33,999 nt of DNA from Methanobrevibacter filiformis (GTDB lineage Archaea > Methanobacteriota > Methanobacteria > Methanobacteriales > Methanobacteriaceae): the NCBI RefSeq assembly GCF_001639265.1, contig NZ_LWMT01000284.1, positions 1 through 33,999 on the forward strand. Reading direction: 5' to 3'. Of this stretch, positions 1-7,926 are shown in pieces (the first letter of the stretch is position 1; each line of letters starts with the position of its first letter). Position numbers and translations under genes: made by a program. The notes below the pieces were generated by a model. It was not told the origin of the DNA, searched no databases, and worked only from the letters and a program-made list of their open reading frames with translations.

Positions 1-213
1 AAAACACATTTAAAAAGTTTAAAACTAAAACACAAAAAATAGACCAAAAAACTAAAACAAAAACTAAAAAACATCTAAAACCATATCCAACAATCATAAA
101 CCTTTATTTTAATTATGGATAAACTCCTAAAATATAATGAGAGGATTATATGTTTATCTAGTCCAACAAATTTATATTTCTTCTTTTTTGAGCTGTAAAA
201 AATAATTTCTATC

Positions 214-531
214 CTATAAATTATAATATTTAGTGATTCTACCTTTTGATTTTTCAATGGGGTATTTCTTTTTGTTGATTTCAAGTTTATCATTTATGAT
301 TTTATCGATGTCTAAACCTAAAACATCTGCCATAGCTATAGAATAAATTAAAACATCTGCAAGTTCTTCTTTAACATCATCTAGTTTATAGTCATTAGAC
401 CATTGAAAGCATTCAAGAAGTTCAGATGATTCAATAGATATTGATTTAGCTAAATTTTCTGGAGTGTGAAATTGCTTCCAATTTCTATCATCTCTAAATT
501 TAATGAATTTTTTAATTGTTTCTTCTTTCAT
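214..531 (-). CDS. MazG-like nucleotide pyrophosphohydrolase (105 aa)
   Basis: Probable small all-alpha NTP pyrophosphatase of the MazG/dUTPase-like superfamily, which hydrolyses nucleoside triphosphates to monophosphate and pyrophosphate, usually as house-cleaning of non-canonical nucleotides. The sequence shows the family pattern: an early 'ENLAKSISIESSELLECFQW' helix with the E-x-x-E type acidic pair, then 'VKEELADVLIYSIAMADVLGLD', which supplies the E-x-x-D metal-binding pair, and a Lys-rich C-terminal tail ending near 'YPIEKSKGR'. The length matches single-domain members. I start at the ATG at 531, because the 15 extra residues encoded further upstream do not resemble the family and an AAGGTT-like ribosome site precedes 531. 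It stands alone, transcribed away from the MFS remnant. Substrate is unknown. Confidence 0.85.
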   Translation of the reverse strand: MKEETIKKFIKFRDDRNWKQFHTPENLAKSISIESSELLECFQWSNDYKLDDVKEELADVLIYSIAMADVLGLDIDKIINDKLEINKKKYPIEKSKGRITKYYNL

Positions 532-621
532 CAAAATAACCTTAATATTATAATTAAATACTGTATTACATCCCATAATATTTAAAACTAAGCATAACTA
601 AAAAGAATCAAAAAATAATTA

Positions 622-891
622 TTGCACAGCCAATCAGTTGAAAAAAAATTAAATTCAATAGCTTCTGCAATAGTTTCTACAATGAGAGTCTTAGGTCAAG
701 CATTAAATCTAGGTATTATTACATTAGTTTTCACTATTATTTTAGGTTCTGTTGAAATTTCAATGAATATTAAGCAAGGTTTGATTGAAAGTTTTTTCTT
801 AATAGCTATTATTTCATTAATTCTATGTATTTTAGCTATTTTGCTTCAATTTATGGTTATAAAAATAAAAAGGATTAATATGCTGGAATGA
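622..891 (+). pseudogene. 3' remnant of an MFS drug-exporter gene
   Basis: The 89-residue reading frame begins abruptly after a stop codon at 616-618 and its only possible start is a TTG without a ribosome site. The protein matches the end of DHA2-type (14-helix, EmrB/QacA-like) major facilitator exporters: the 'VEKKL..IASAIVSTMRVLGQALNLGI' segment is the conserved loop and helix near the C-terminus of those proteins, followed by two hydrophobic helices and a short basic tail. About four fifths of the usual length (450-500 aa) is missing and no matching 5' part exists upstream in the window, where another gene begins. I therefore read it as a deletion remnant rather than a functional gene. 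The family assignment rests on motif recognition. Confidence 0.7.
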
Positions 892-992
892 AATACTAAA
901 CTACAACAAAATATCTTCAAAATTAGCGAATAATATACTTATCATGAGATTTCTTGACACAGTCCTTAAAAATAGATTATTGGAAATTCTCA

Positions 993-2582
993 TTAAATAT
1001 TTAGGAATTCTAGATGAGATTTAACTGTGCGGTCTCCAAATGCAACACCAAGAAGAACAACATTGTAATCTGTGTAAGGAGAATAGTATTTTTTATCCTT
1101 AATTTGTGAGATTGCTTTATCAACCATCTTATCTAAGGATTCAATTAAACTATATTTAATTTCAATAATAACTACAAGATCTCCTTTTTTAAGAACTGCA
1201 TCAAGCCTACCTGTGGAAGTTAAAACTTCACCCTGAATAAAAAAACCCATTAACTTAAACCATGAAAGTAACATACCATGATAAAAAGACTCAATTAAAT
1301 CCTTTTCTTTAATATTACCATATAATAAAGATGGAATACTGCTAATTAAATTATTAAATGAATTTTGTAAACCAGTATTATCTATTTTAATAATTTCATC
1401 TAAAATTTTACGAGCTAAAAAAATAACATCCAGACTATCATTATTAGTATATTCTGTAATTATTGAAGTAAACAAAGAATCATTAACTTCTTTATTTGGA
1501 ATATCTAATGTGTAAGATGGAAGCTCCCCTAAAACAATATCTACTTCTTTAATAGTTAAATAACCAGTTTGTAATAATAATGTGGTGAAATCCAAATTTT
1601 TTAAATGAAAATTAGGAAATGTCCCATGAATAGTCTTATTTGGATTAAACAAAACATTTATATTGTTATTATTATTTCTGATAAAATCTATTAAAAAAGA
1701 AGGTGTTCCACTTTCAAACCAATAATTATTAAACTGACCATTAAAAAATAATGATAAGATAGAATAAGGATTATACACCCTATTTTCACCATCCCAAGAA
1801 TAACCATTATACCATTCTTTAATTAAAGACAACAAATCACAGTTAGAAATATTATTATCCTCACTAAATTTAGCTATATAATCTTTAAAATAATATTCTA
1901 ATTCTTCTTGAGTGTAACCACAAATACAAGGATAAGTAAGAGTAATATCAGTCACATTATTAAGACCAGAAAAGATAGATGTTTTAGAGAATTTTGTAAC
2001 ACCTGTTAGGAAAATAAATTGAATGAATTTTTCACTAGACTTTAAAACACCATAAAAATTATTTAATACTTTACGATTCCCATTAGCCATATCAAAGTCA
2101 TTTATCTTGTCTATAATTGGTTTATCATATTCATCAACAAGAACAACAAGTTTTTTACCAGTTTTATTATATATGCTTCTTATTAATTTAGCAAAATTAT
2201 CTTTTAACAATTCTCCAGATATTTTTATTTGATATTCTTCTGCTGTTTCTTTAATAAAGTTATTAAGTGATAATTTTAACTCATCACTAGTATCATAACT
2301 TTTTTCTCCTAAATCTAATTTAATAATTGGATAACTTTTTTCCCAATCCCATTTATCATAAATATACAAACCTTCAAAAAGTTTTTTATTTCCTTTAAAC
2401 AGTTCTTCTAAAGTACTAACAAGTAAAGACTTACCGAATCTCCTAGGACGTGATAGGAAAAACTTTTTTCCAGGTTTATAAATTTCATAGATAAATCTTG
2501 TTTTATCCACATAGATATAACCATCTTCAATTAAATTAGGAAATGTTCCAATATCCAAAGGTAAATCTTTCATAATAATCAT
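993..2582 (-). CDS. AAA-ATPase-like / PD-(D/E)XK nuclease family protein (529 aa)
   Basis: Two-part protein of the AAA-ATPase-like (DUF1703-linked) family that is abundant in host-associated anaerobes. Residues about 5-75 contain 'LPLDIGTFPNLIEDGYIYVDKT' and a Walker A-like 'SRPRRFGKSLLVSTL' (GKS at about 50-52). The Walker B stretch 'LVVLVDEYDKPI' lies at about 146-155. The C-terminal domain has 'GRLDAVLKKGDLVVIIEIKY', which supplies the D and E-x-K residues of a PD-(D/E)XK nuclease fold. Length and domain order are complete for the family. Start options are ATG at 2582 or at 2573; neither has a clear ribosome site. It is flanked by about 100 and 275 bp of intergenic DNA and has no operon partner. 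Its physiological role is not established; related genes are often multi-copy and spread horizontally. Confidence 0.85.
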   Translation of the reverse strand: MIIMKDLPLDIGTFPNLIEDGYIYVDKTRFIYEIYKPGKKFFLSRPRRFGKSLLVSTLEELFKGNKKLFEGLYIYDKWDWEKSYPIIKLDLGEKSYDTSDELKLSLNNFIKETAEEYQIKISGELLKDNFAKLIRSIYNKTGKKLVVLVDEYDKPIIDKINDFDMANGNRKVLNNFYGVLKSSEKFIQFIFLTGVTKFSKTSIFSGLNNVTDITLTYPCICGYTQEELEYYFKDYIAKFSEDNNISNCDLLSLIKEWYNGYSWDGENRVYNPYSILSLFFNGQFNNYWFESGTPSFLIDFIRNNNNNINVLFNPNKTIHGTFPNFHLKNLDFTTLLLQTGYLTIKEVDIVLGELPSYTLDIPNKEVNDSLFTSIITEYTNNDSLDVIFLARKILDEIIKIDNTGLQNSFNNLISSIPSLLYGNIKEKDLIESFYHGMLLSWFKLMGFFIQGEVLTSTGRLDAVLKKGDLVVIIEIKYSLIESLDKMVDKAISQIKDKKYYSPYTDYNVVLLGVAFGDRTVKSHLEFLNI

Positions 2583-2858
2583 TATCTTCTAGTTTAAAAA
2601 TATCATTTTAATAAATTCATGTTTTAAAAATTTGATTAAATATAATACATAATTATGAGAATGTTATGATTTTAATGATTAATATAATTTTCCTGTGGAA
2701 TTTTAAAAGTTTAAAAAAATAATAACTAATATTATTAAAAAAAACATGTGATTATCTTGTTAAAAATGCATTTTCAGAATTAAGAAAATGGTGTGAAGAT
2801 TATAAGATTCTGAGAATAGAGAATAAAATAAATCTAGCCAGTTAATTTTACATTGCCA

Positions 2859-3488
2859 TTAAATCATGGTTTTGAAGAGATTATTTGCCATCTCTATATG
2901 TTTTTTACCATCTATTGTCCAAAAACCATGTCCAGGTAATAAGTACTTAACATCTAATTTTGATAGTCTTTCTAAAGATTTTCCCATATCTTCAAGATTT
3001 CCACCAATGTCCAATCTTCCAAATCCACCATTTGAAAATACTGTGTCACCAGAAATTAAGGTTTCTCCATTCCATAGACATATTCCTCCATGAGAATGAC
3101 CTGGTGTGTGAAGAACTTCAAAATTAACTATTTTATCTCCTTCTTTAAGTTTTAAATCTACATCATGCCTTTTAATAGCTTCACTAAAAATAGATGTAGC
3201 TGCAGTTAGCGGATCATTATCGTGCTCAAGAGGAGGAGCATCATCTTTATGAATAGCTACCTTCGCATCTTCAAAAAGGTAGTTTCCACCTACATGATCA
3301 AAATGACAGTGAGTATTAACTATCATTTCAATATCTTTTGGATTATAATTAATGGTTTTAAGTTCAGAGTATAAGTAATCTTGATTCATACCTGTTCCAG
3401 TATCAATTATAATATTATCAAGCAAATAAGAATTAGAATCAAAATTTAGTCCTTGAATAAACCATATATTATCAGTTATTTTTTCCAT
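2859..3488 (-). CDS. MBL-fold metallo-hydrolase (209 aa)
   Basis: Metallo-beta-lactamase fold hydrolase of the glyoxalase II-like group. The dinuclear metal site is visible: 'THCHFDHVGG' (His60, His62, Asp64, His65), 'HTPGHSHGG' (His131), 'SGDTVF' (Asp148) and 'LLPGHG' near residue 187. The N-terminal strands 'NIWFIQGLNFDSNSYLLDNIIIDTG' are typical. Length is normal for a single-domain member. The ATG at 3488 is preceded by GGAGTGA at a good distance, supporting this start. It lies just downstream of the tRNA-Trp gene on the same strand. The substrate cannot be told; thiolester hydrolysis is the usual guess for this subgroup, but MBL proteins are functionally diverse. Confidence 0.9.
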   Translation of the reverse strand: MEKITDNIWFIQGLNFDSNSYLLDNIIIDTGTGMNQDYLYSELKTINYNPKDIEMIVNTHCHFDHVGGNYLFEDAKVAIHKDDAPPLEHDNDPLTAATSIFSEAIKRHDVDLKLKEGDKIVNFEVLHTPGHSHGGICLWNGETLISGDTVFSNGGFGRLDIGGNLEDMGKSLERLSKLDVKYLLPGHGFWTIDGKKHIEMANNLFKTMI

Positions 3489-3608
3489 TAAAAGTCACTC
3501 CATATCCCTTATAATTGTGAATATAATAGAAAAAAACTTGAATGCTTGAAATATGCCTAAAATAAGAAATAGCTATTAAAATTAGTTAAAAAAGATAAGT
3601 ATAAAAAG

Positions 3609-3748
3609 TGGGGTCACAGGGATTTGAACCCCGATCCTAGGATTTCTCATGTCTCAGTACTCCAATCGATCATCATACTGTCAGACTTACGCGTATTTCT
3701 TCAAAGACAACTGGAGTCCCAGATGATGCCAGGTTACACTATAACCCC
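3609..3748 (-). tRNA. tRNA-Trp (CCA) with a 67-nt intron
   Basis: The acceptor stem pairs GGGGTTA (3742-3748) with TGACCCC, the discriminator is A, the T-arm is CGGGG/CCCTG with loop TTCAAAT, and the anticodon stem pairs TGGGA with TCCTA across the intron. The anticodon is CCA. Exons are 3711-3748 and 3609-3643; the intron is 3644-3710, inserted after position 37. A bulge-helix-bulge can be drawn: outer anticodon stem, a short CUC/GAG central helix, 3-nt bulges AGU and AAA, and an inner helix UGUCU/AGACA. Cleavage after the second bulge base gives exactly these exon ends. The 3' CCA is not encoded. Confidence 0.95.
3644..3710 (-). ncRNA. Intronic C/D box guide RNA of tRNA-Trp
   Basis: Read on the minus strand, the intron holds a C box (ATGATGA) followed by a D box (CTGA), and upstream a weaker C-like TTGAAGA followed by CTGA (D'). 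The sequence just 5' of the second D box (GATTGGAGT) pairs with ACUCCAGUU spanning the anticodon and the 5' splice site of the same precursor: nine pairs, two of them G-U. Counting five bases from the D box puts 2'-O-methylation on C34. Intron-guided modification of tRNA-Trp is established in Haloferax volcanii. The D' guide has no convincing match to this tRNA. Confidence 0.8.
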
Positions 3749-3787
3749 TTAAGATACAAACTTATAAATCAATTACAACCGTAATCG

Positions 3788-3861
<74 letters not shown>

Positions 3862-4011
3862 GTAATGAAAACTTTTGTTTGATTACCTATTTAAACTTTG
3901 TGATATGAAAATCCATAAGTCAAAATCGTAATATGAATATTAAATACAAGTAAATATTAAATATAAACAATATTCCAAAGATTTAGCATTAAAAAATTTC
4001 ATATTTAAGGT

Positions 4012-4419
4012 TTAAAATTTAACTTGAACATCTTTTCCAGCAATTTCATCAATTTCAAAGCCAATTTCTAAAGCAATGTTTTTTTCTACTTTATAATTAT
4101 CATTTCTAGTTCTCTGTATTTTATCTGGAGATAAAAATAGCCATTTAGTATGTTTAAATTTAACACCTAAGAATGGATCAGCTCCAAAAAGGTCTGAAAA
4201 TTCACATAATGCATTAATTTGAATTGAATCAATGTAAATAACTTCTTTAGATGTGGATTTTACCTCAATAGCTAGATATTTTTTACCATTTCCTGCAACA
4301 ACATCTGGAAGTGGTTTTTTAGTAGCTCCACCTGAAGCTGGTGCTCTCATAGCTGCAAATTTTCGATCCCACAATTTATGAACTAAATCTCTCTCTTCTG
4401 TAGATCCTTTTTTAACCAT
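4012..4419 (-). CDS. hjc: Holliday junction resolvase Hjc (135 aa)
   Basis: Archaeal Holliday-junction resolvase, a homodimeric structure-specific nuclease that cuts four-way junctions in recombination. The protein opens with 'KKGSTEERDLVHKLW' (catalytic Glu near residue 8-9), continues with 'RAPASGG', and has the PD-(D/E)XK active site as 'PLPDVVAGNGKKYLAIEVKS' (Asp39, Glu52, Lys54). The size is that of the family. The gene sits inside the tRNA block, between tRNA-His and tRNA-Cys, on the same strand. The ATG at 4419 has no obvious ribosome site, so it may be leaderless or read from an upstream tRNA transcript; both are inference. Identification is secure by motif and length. Confidence 0.93.
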   Translation of the reverse strand: MVKKGSTEERDLVHKLWDRKFAAMRAPASGGATKKPLPDVVAGNGKKYLAIEVKSTSKEVIYIDSIQINALCEFSDLFGADPFLGVKFKHTKWLFLSPDKIQRTRNDNYKVEKNIALEIGFEIDEIAGKDVQVKF

Positions 4420-4676
4420 ACTGACAAATCCATCGAATAATAAAAATCATGAAGGAATTTTATTATCTCCTAAAATATAATACTTTAATTTTATATGAAT
4501 TATATGTACTTATTAATATATTATGTTTTTAATATAAATAATCTTATCCCTAGCATTTGAAAAGTAATATTTAAAGTAATATTTTTGAAAATAATAAAGT
4601 AAGGAACCTTAATAAATAATATTTTATAAAAAATAGGAAAGTCTGTAAATAGCTTAAAAAAAGTTTTCAATTAAAA

Positions 4677-4753
<77 letters not shown>

Positions 4754-4808
4754 ATTTGACATATGTATTAAAACTTTAGCAAAATAATATTTGAAATAAA
4801 ACTTTTAA

Positions 4809-4892
4809 TGCGGGAGCAGGGATTCGAACCCTGGTAGACCTGCGTCAACAGGTCCTAAGCCTGTCCCCTTTGACCAGCTCGGGCACCCCCGC
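4809..4892 (-). tRNA. tRNA-Leu (TAG)
   Basis: An 84-nt class II tRNA with a long variable arm. Acceptor GCGGGGG pairs with CTCCCGC, discriminator A. Anticodon stem ACAGG/CCTGT encloses loop CTTAGGA, so the anticodon is UAG, reading CUA and CUG codons. The variable arm TTGACGCAGGTCTA-like segment and T-arm around TTCGAAT are clear. No encoded CCA. Confidence 0.95.
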
Positions 4893-4982
4893 ATAGGATT
4901 ACAAAAGAAAAGGCTTCCTCATTAATATTTTAAACCTAATATTAGATATAAAGTAATAAAATTAAATTATAAAATTTATAGA

Positions 4983-5057
4983 TGCTCCGGCCGGGATTCG
5001 AACCCGAGTCTTCGGCTCGAAAGGCCGAAATGATTGGCCGGACTACACCACCGGAGC
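4983..5057 (-). tRNA. tRNA-Glu (TTC)
   Basis: Acceptor GCTCCGG/CCGGAGC, discriminator A, anticodon stem TCGGC/GCCGA with loop CTTTCGA giving UUC, T-arm CGGG around TTCGAAT. No encoded CCA. In an archaeon with GatB this tRNA acts directly, while tRNA-Gln is charged through Glu by amidation. Confidence 0.95.
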
Positions 5058-5143
5058 ATGACATGAACTAGATATTATATATAAATATTAAAAAACATTG
5101 GATTAAATAATACCCATAATAGCGATATTAGATGCAGAAGCAA

Positions 5144-5217
<74 letters not shown>

Positions 5218-5223
5218 AAAGAA

Positions 5224-5296
<73 letters not shown>

Positions 5297-5309
5297 ACCT
5301 GAACACCCA

Positions 5310-5345
5310 AACCTAAAAAAAGGTTCACTCAATTAATTTATAATT
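5310..5345 (-). promoter_or_regulatory. Likely promoter of the tRNA block
   Basis: Upstream of tRNA-Asn, read on the minus strand, an ATTATAAATT stretch (about 5336-5345) can serve as TATA box some 40-50 bp before the first tRNA. Between it and the tRNA is a short inverted repeat AACCT-N6-AGGTT (5310-5325). Placement is by pattern only. Confidence 0.4.
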
Positions 5346-5510
5346 TAATATTCAATATGATTAAACAGTAAATTAATGTTGGTTTTCATAATATATAAAT
5401 CTTTTGATATTTTTCCATTATAAATACCTTAAAAGCACTATGAATTGTTCGTCTTTATGGAATCAATAATCAGTTATTAAAAAACTATTAATAAAAATAT
5501 TCAACCTGTC

Positions 5511-6209
5511 CTACAATGACAAGTATGCTGATATAGCCGCTATCATAATAATAGCTATTGGAATAGATTTAAAAAGACTATTTTTATTCTTAGTTGCTAC
5601 TAGTATATAAATCAATGCTATGAAAAGTGAAATAAAAATTCCAATAACAGAAAAAATCCTATTTAAGATGGCTGTTAAAATAATGAAAATAAGTGCAGTA
5701 GCCACTATAACATCCCATTCAATAGAATGCTCCTTAGTAACCTCTTCAAGATCATATTTAGAATTATATTTAGATTCTGAAAAAGATACATTGTTCCTTT
5801 TATTTAAAACATTAGGATTACGATGATATTCACGATTATATAGAGTAGAACTCTCATTAGAATAATTATTATTATTATTATTATTATTAGGAGGATCTAA
5901 ATAACTAGTTTTATTTGAATTAGAATCTGTAGCAAAACTTTTAGAATCGGAAGAAACATATTTCTCCTTAATAGATTCAGTATTATAATTATCAGTATTA
6001 TTATTATTAGGAATACTATTAATACCATTATTAGGAATATTACTAATACTATTATTAGGAATGTTAGGACTATTTTCTACTTTAAACTCATTATTAGATG
6101 AATAATTCTTTATATTATCATCATGAATCAGAGGTAAAGCTTTTCCACAATTATAACATTTCAATGATCCATTAGCATTTTCAGTGCCACAATAACTACA
6201 AAAAACCAT
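5511..6209 (-). CDS. Zinc-ribbon membrane protein with Asn/Ser-rich linker (232 aa)
   Basis: Starts with a zinc ribbon, 'FCSYCGTENANGSLKCYNCGKAL' (two CxxC knuckles, residues about 4-25), continues through a long low-complexity linker rich in Asn, Ser and Ile-Pro-Asn repeats (about 35-150), and ends with three hydrophobic segments (about 165-230). The ribbon and linker are probably cytoplasmic. Such zinc-ribbon/transmembrane proteins are common in Methanobrevibacter-like genomes, but no function is known. I place the start at the ATG at 6209, with GGAGTGG six to seven bases upstream; a TTG directly before it is less likely. It is divergent from the radical SAM gene across 346 bp. Confidence 0.8.
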   Translation of the reverse strand: MVFCSYCGTENANGSLKCYNCGKALPLIHDDNIKNYSSNNEFKVENSPNIPNNSISNIPNNGINSIPNNNNTDNYNTESIKEKYVSSDSKSFATDSNSNKTSYLDPPNNNNNNNNYSNESSTLYNREYHRNPNVLNKRNNVSFSESKYNSKYDLEEVTKEHSIEWDVIVATALIFIILTAILNRIFSVIGIFISLFIALIYILVATKNKNSLFKSIPIAIIMIAAISAYLSL

Positions 6210-6280
6210 CAAGCCACTCCAATCATTTTGTTAATCTAATTAAATGTTTAACTATTGTTTATTTAATACAAATATATTTA

Positions 6281-6355
6281 TTTAATATTAATATTACATT
6301 TAATATTAATATATTTAATATTAATATATTTAATATTAATATATTAATATTAACA
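6281..6355. repeat. AT-rich tandem repeat, about 15-bp unit
   Basis: The divergent intergenic region 6210-6555 holds about four to five near-identical copies of TTTAATATTAATATA. The region is almost pure A+T. It lies between the two divergent starts and so could influence both promoters, but no defined operator is visible. Confidence 0.75.
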
Positions 6356-6555
6356 TATTTAGTTATAATATTACAATTAAATATTGTATCAATTATAATT
6401 TAATAATATTGTATTAGTTATAGTTAATATTTGTCATTTATAGTTAATATAAATTTATTTAATTGTAATAATAAATAAATATAGATAAGAATAATGAAAG
6501 AGTATAATAATAAGTAAATAATAGAGAATTAAGAATTTAAAAGCTATATGATAAA

Positions 6556-7572
6556 ATGAAGAATATAAATATTATAGATAAGATTAAAACTAACGAAATC
6601 CTCCCATTAATAGCTAAAGCCGATAAAATTACTACTAAAAATCATGGAAATACTATAACATTAGAAAGAGCTATTTTTCTTTCATGGTGGTGTAGTAAAG
6701 GAGATTGTAGTTTTTGTTATATGAGCACTCAAAAAAATAAGATAAAAGATCCATTGAAAGCAAGAAGAAAAGTTGATGGAATCATTGCTGAAGCTGAAAT
6801 GTGTGATAGATTAGGTTGGAACATCGAATTTTTATCTGGAGGATATGAAAGCTTTAAAACTGCAGAAATCAAATCAATAGCTGAAAATATATATGAAATA
6901 ACAAAAAAACCAGTTTGGTTAAACATAGGAATAACAGATGATTTAGATAGCTATTCAAATGAAATTATAGGGATAACAGGAGCTATTGAAACAATTAATC
7001 CTGAATTTCACAAAACTGTTTGTCCAAGTAAGCCAATCGATGATATAACATCTATGTTACATAATGCAGAAGATTTAGGATTTAAAAAAGCTATTACAAT
7101 TATATTAGGACTTGGGGAAAGTGTTGATGATATTGAATATCTTATAGACTACATTCAAATCAATAAAATTGATAGGATAATATTCTATTCATTAAATCCA
7201 CATAAAGGAACTATTTATGAAAATTCTTCTCAACCATCATCACTTTATTATAGTAGTGTAGTTTCAACTATTAGAATTACGAACCCTAAAATCGAAATTA
7301 TCTGTGGAACATGGGAAGATAACCTTGGAAACCTTGGAACATTAATTCTAAGTGGTGCAAATGGAATAACTAAATTCCCATTATTTAAAATGTTTGGAAC
7401 AAAATACGGAAAACGAGTTGAAGAAGAAGTGAAATGGACTGGAAGGCAGTTACAAGGAACTTTTACAGATACTACTAAATTAGGAGATCCTACTAGCAAA
7501 TTCAATAATAAATTAAACATTTTTATTAAAAGATACATTGATGAATCATTAAAAGATAAATTTAAGAAATAA
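6556..7572 (+). CDS. Radical SAM protein, BioB-like, with CX4CX2C cluster motif (338 aa)
   Basis: Radical S-adenosylmethionine enzyme. The Fe-S ligands are in 'LSWWCSKGDCSFCYMS' (Cys46, Cys51, Cys54), spaced CX4CX2C rather than the usual CX3CX2C. A SAM-binding 'FLSGGYESF' (GGE-like) follows at about 91-99, and TIM-barrel segments such as 'PVWLNIGITDDL', 'KKAITIILGLGES' and 'IIFYSLNPHKGT' follow in order. The C-terminal part has 'LILSGANGITKFPLFKMFG'. Overall it resembles the biotin synthase/HcgA/PylB-like branch, several members of which are specific to methanogens. I cannot name the substrate. There is no clear ribosome site at the ATG at 6556. It stands alone, followed by 354 bp without a gene. 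Confidence 0.85.
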   Translation: MKNINIIDKIKTNEILPLIAKADKITTKNHGNTITLERAIFLSWWCSKGDCSFCYMSTQKNKIKDPLKARRKVDGIIAEAEMCDRLGWNIEFLSGGYESFKTAEIKSIAENIYEITKKPVWLNIGITDDLDSYSNEIIGITGAIETINPEFHKTVCPSKPIDDITSMLHNAEDLGFKKAITIILGLGESVDDIEYLIDYIQINKIDRIIFYSLNPHKGTIYENSSQPSSLYYSSVVSTIRITNPKIEIICGTWEDNLGNLGTLILSGANGITKFPLFKMFGTKYGKRVEEEVKWTGRQLQGTFTDTTKLGDPTSKFNNKLNIFIKRYIDESLKDKFKK

Positions 7573-7926
7573 ATTTATAGTTATTCAAAGGATAATAAAA
7601 GAATAATAAAATGTAATAATTTCTTTTAAGAACTTAGGAAAAATTTATATTTTATAAAATAATTAAATAATTAATTATTAACAGATAAGAATTCTTAAAA
7701 AATAAATTAAAATAAGTCAGAATTAATAATATATTAAATTAAAATAATAAAAAAGAAATTAGAACAACAAAATAATTAGAAATAAACTAATTAGAATAAT
7801 AAAATAAATTAATATATTAATAATAAAAGTATTAATTCAGAAAATTGATTATTTTAACCAATTATTAATAATTATTATTCAAATCTTTAATTATATAATC
7901 CATCACTTGGAGGAATTACTATTAAC
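7573..7926. other. Gene-free AT-rich stretch before gatB
   Basis: Almost only A and T with scattered short AATAAT/TTAATT words. I see no reading frame, RNA or strong hairpin. A GGAGG sequence at 7911-7915 is the ribosome site for gatB. Confidence 0.6.

Noticed and set aside
75-293. Minus-strand 72-codon frame overlapping the end of the MazG-like gene
   Set aside because: It overlaps a well-supported gene, has no ribosome site and its composition follows the AT-rich background.
2726-2845. A 39-codon frame without a start (…FSELRKWCEDYKILRIENK…) between the ATPase and MBL genes
   Set aside because: It looks protein-like and might be a gene remnant, but it has no start, no ribosome site and no family I recognise; chance is a fair explanation.
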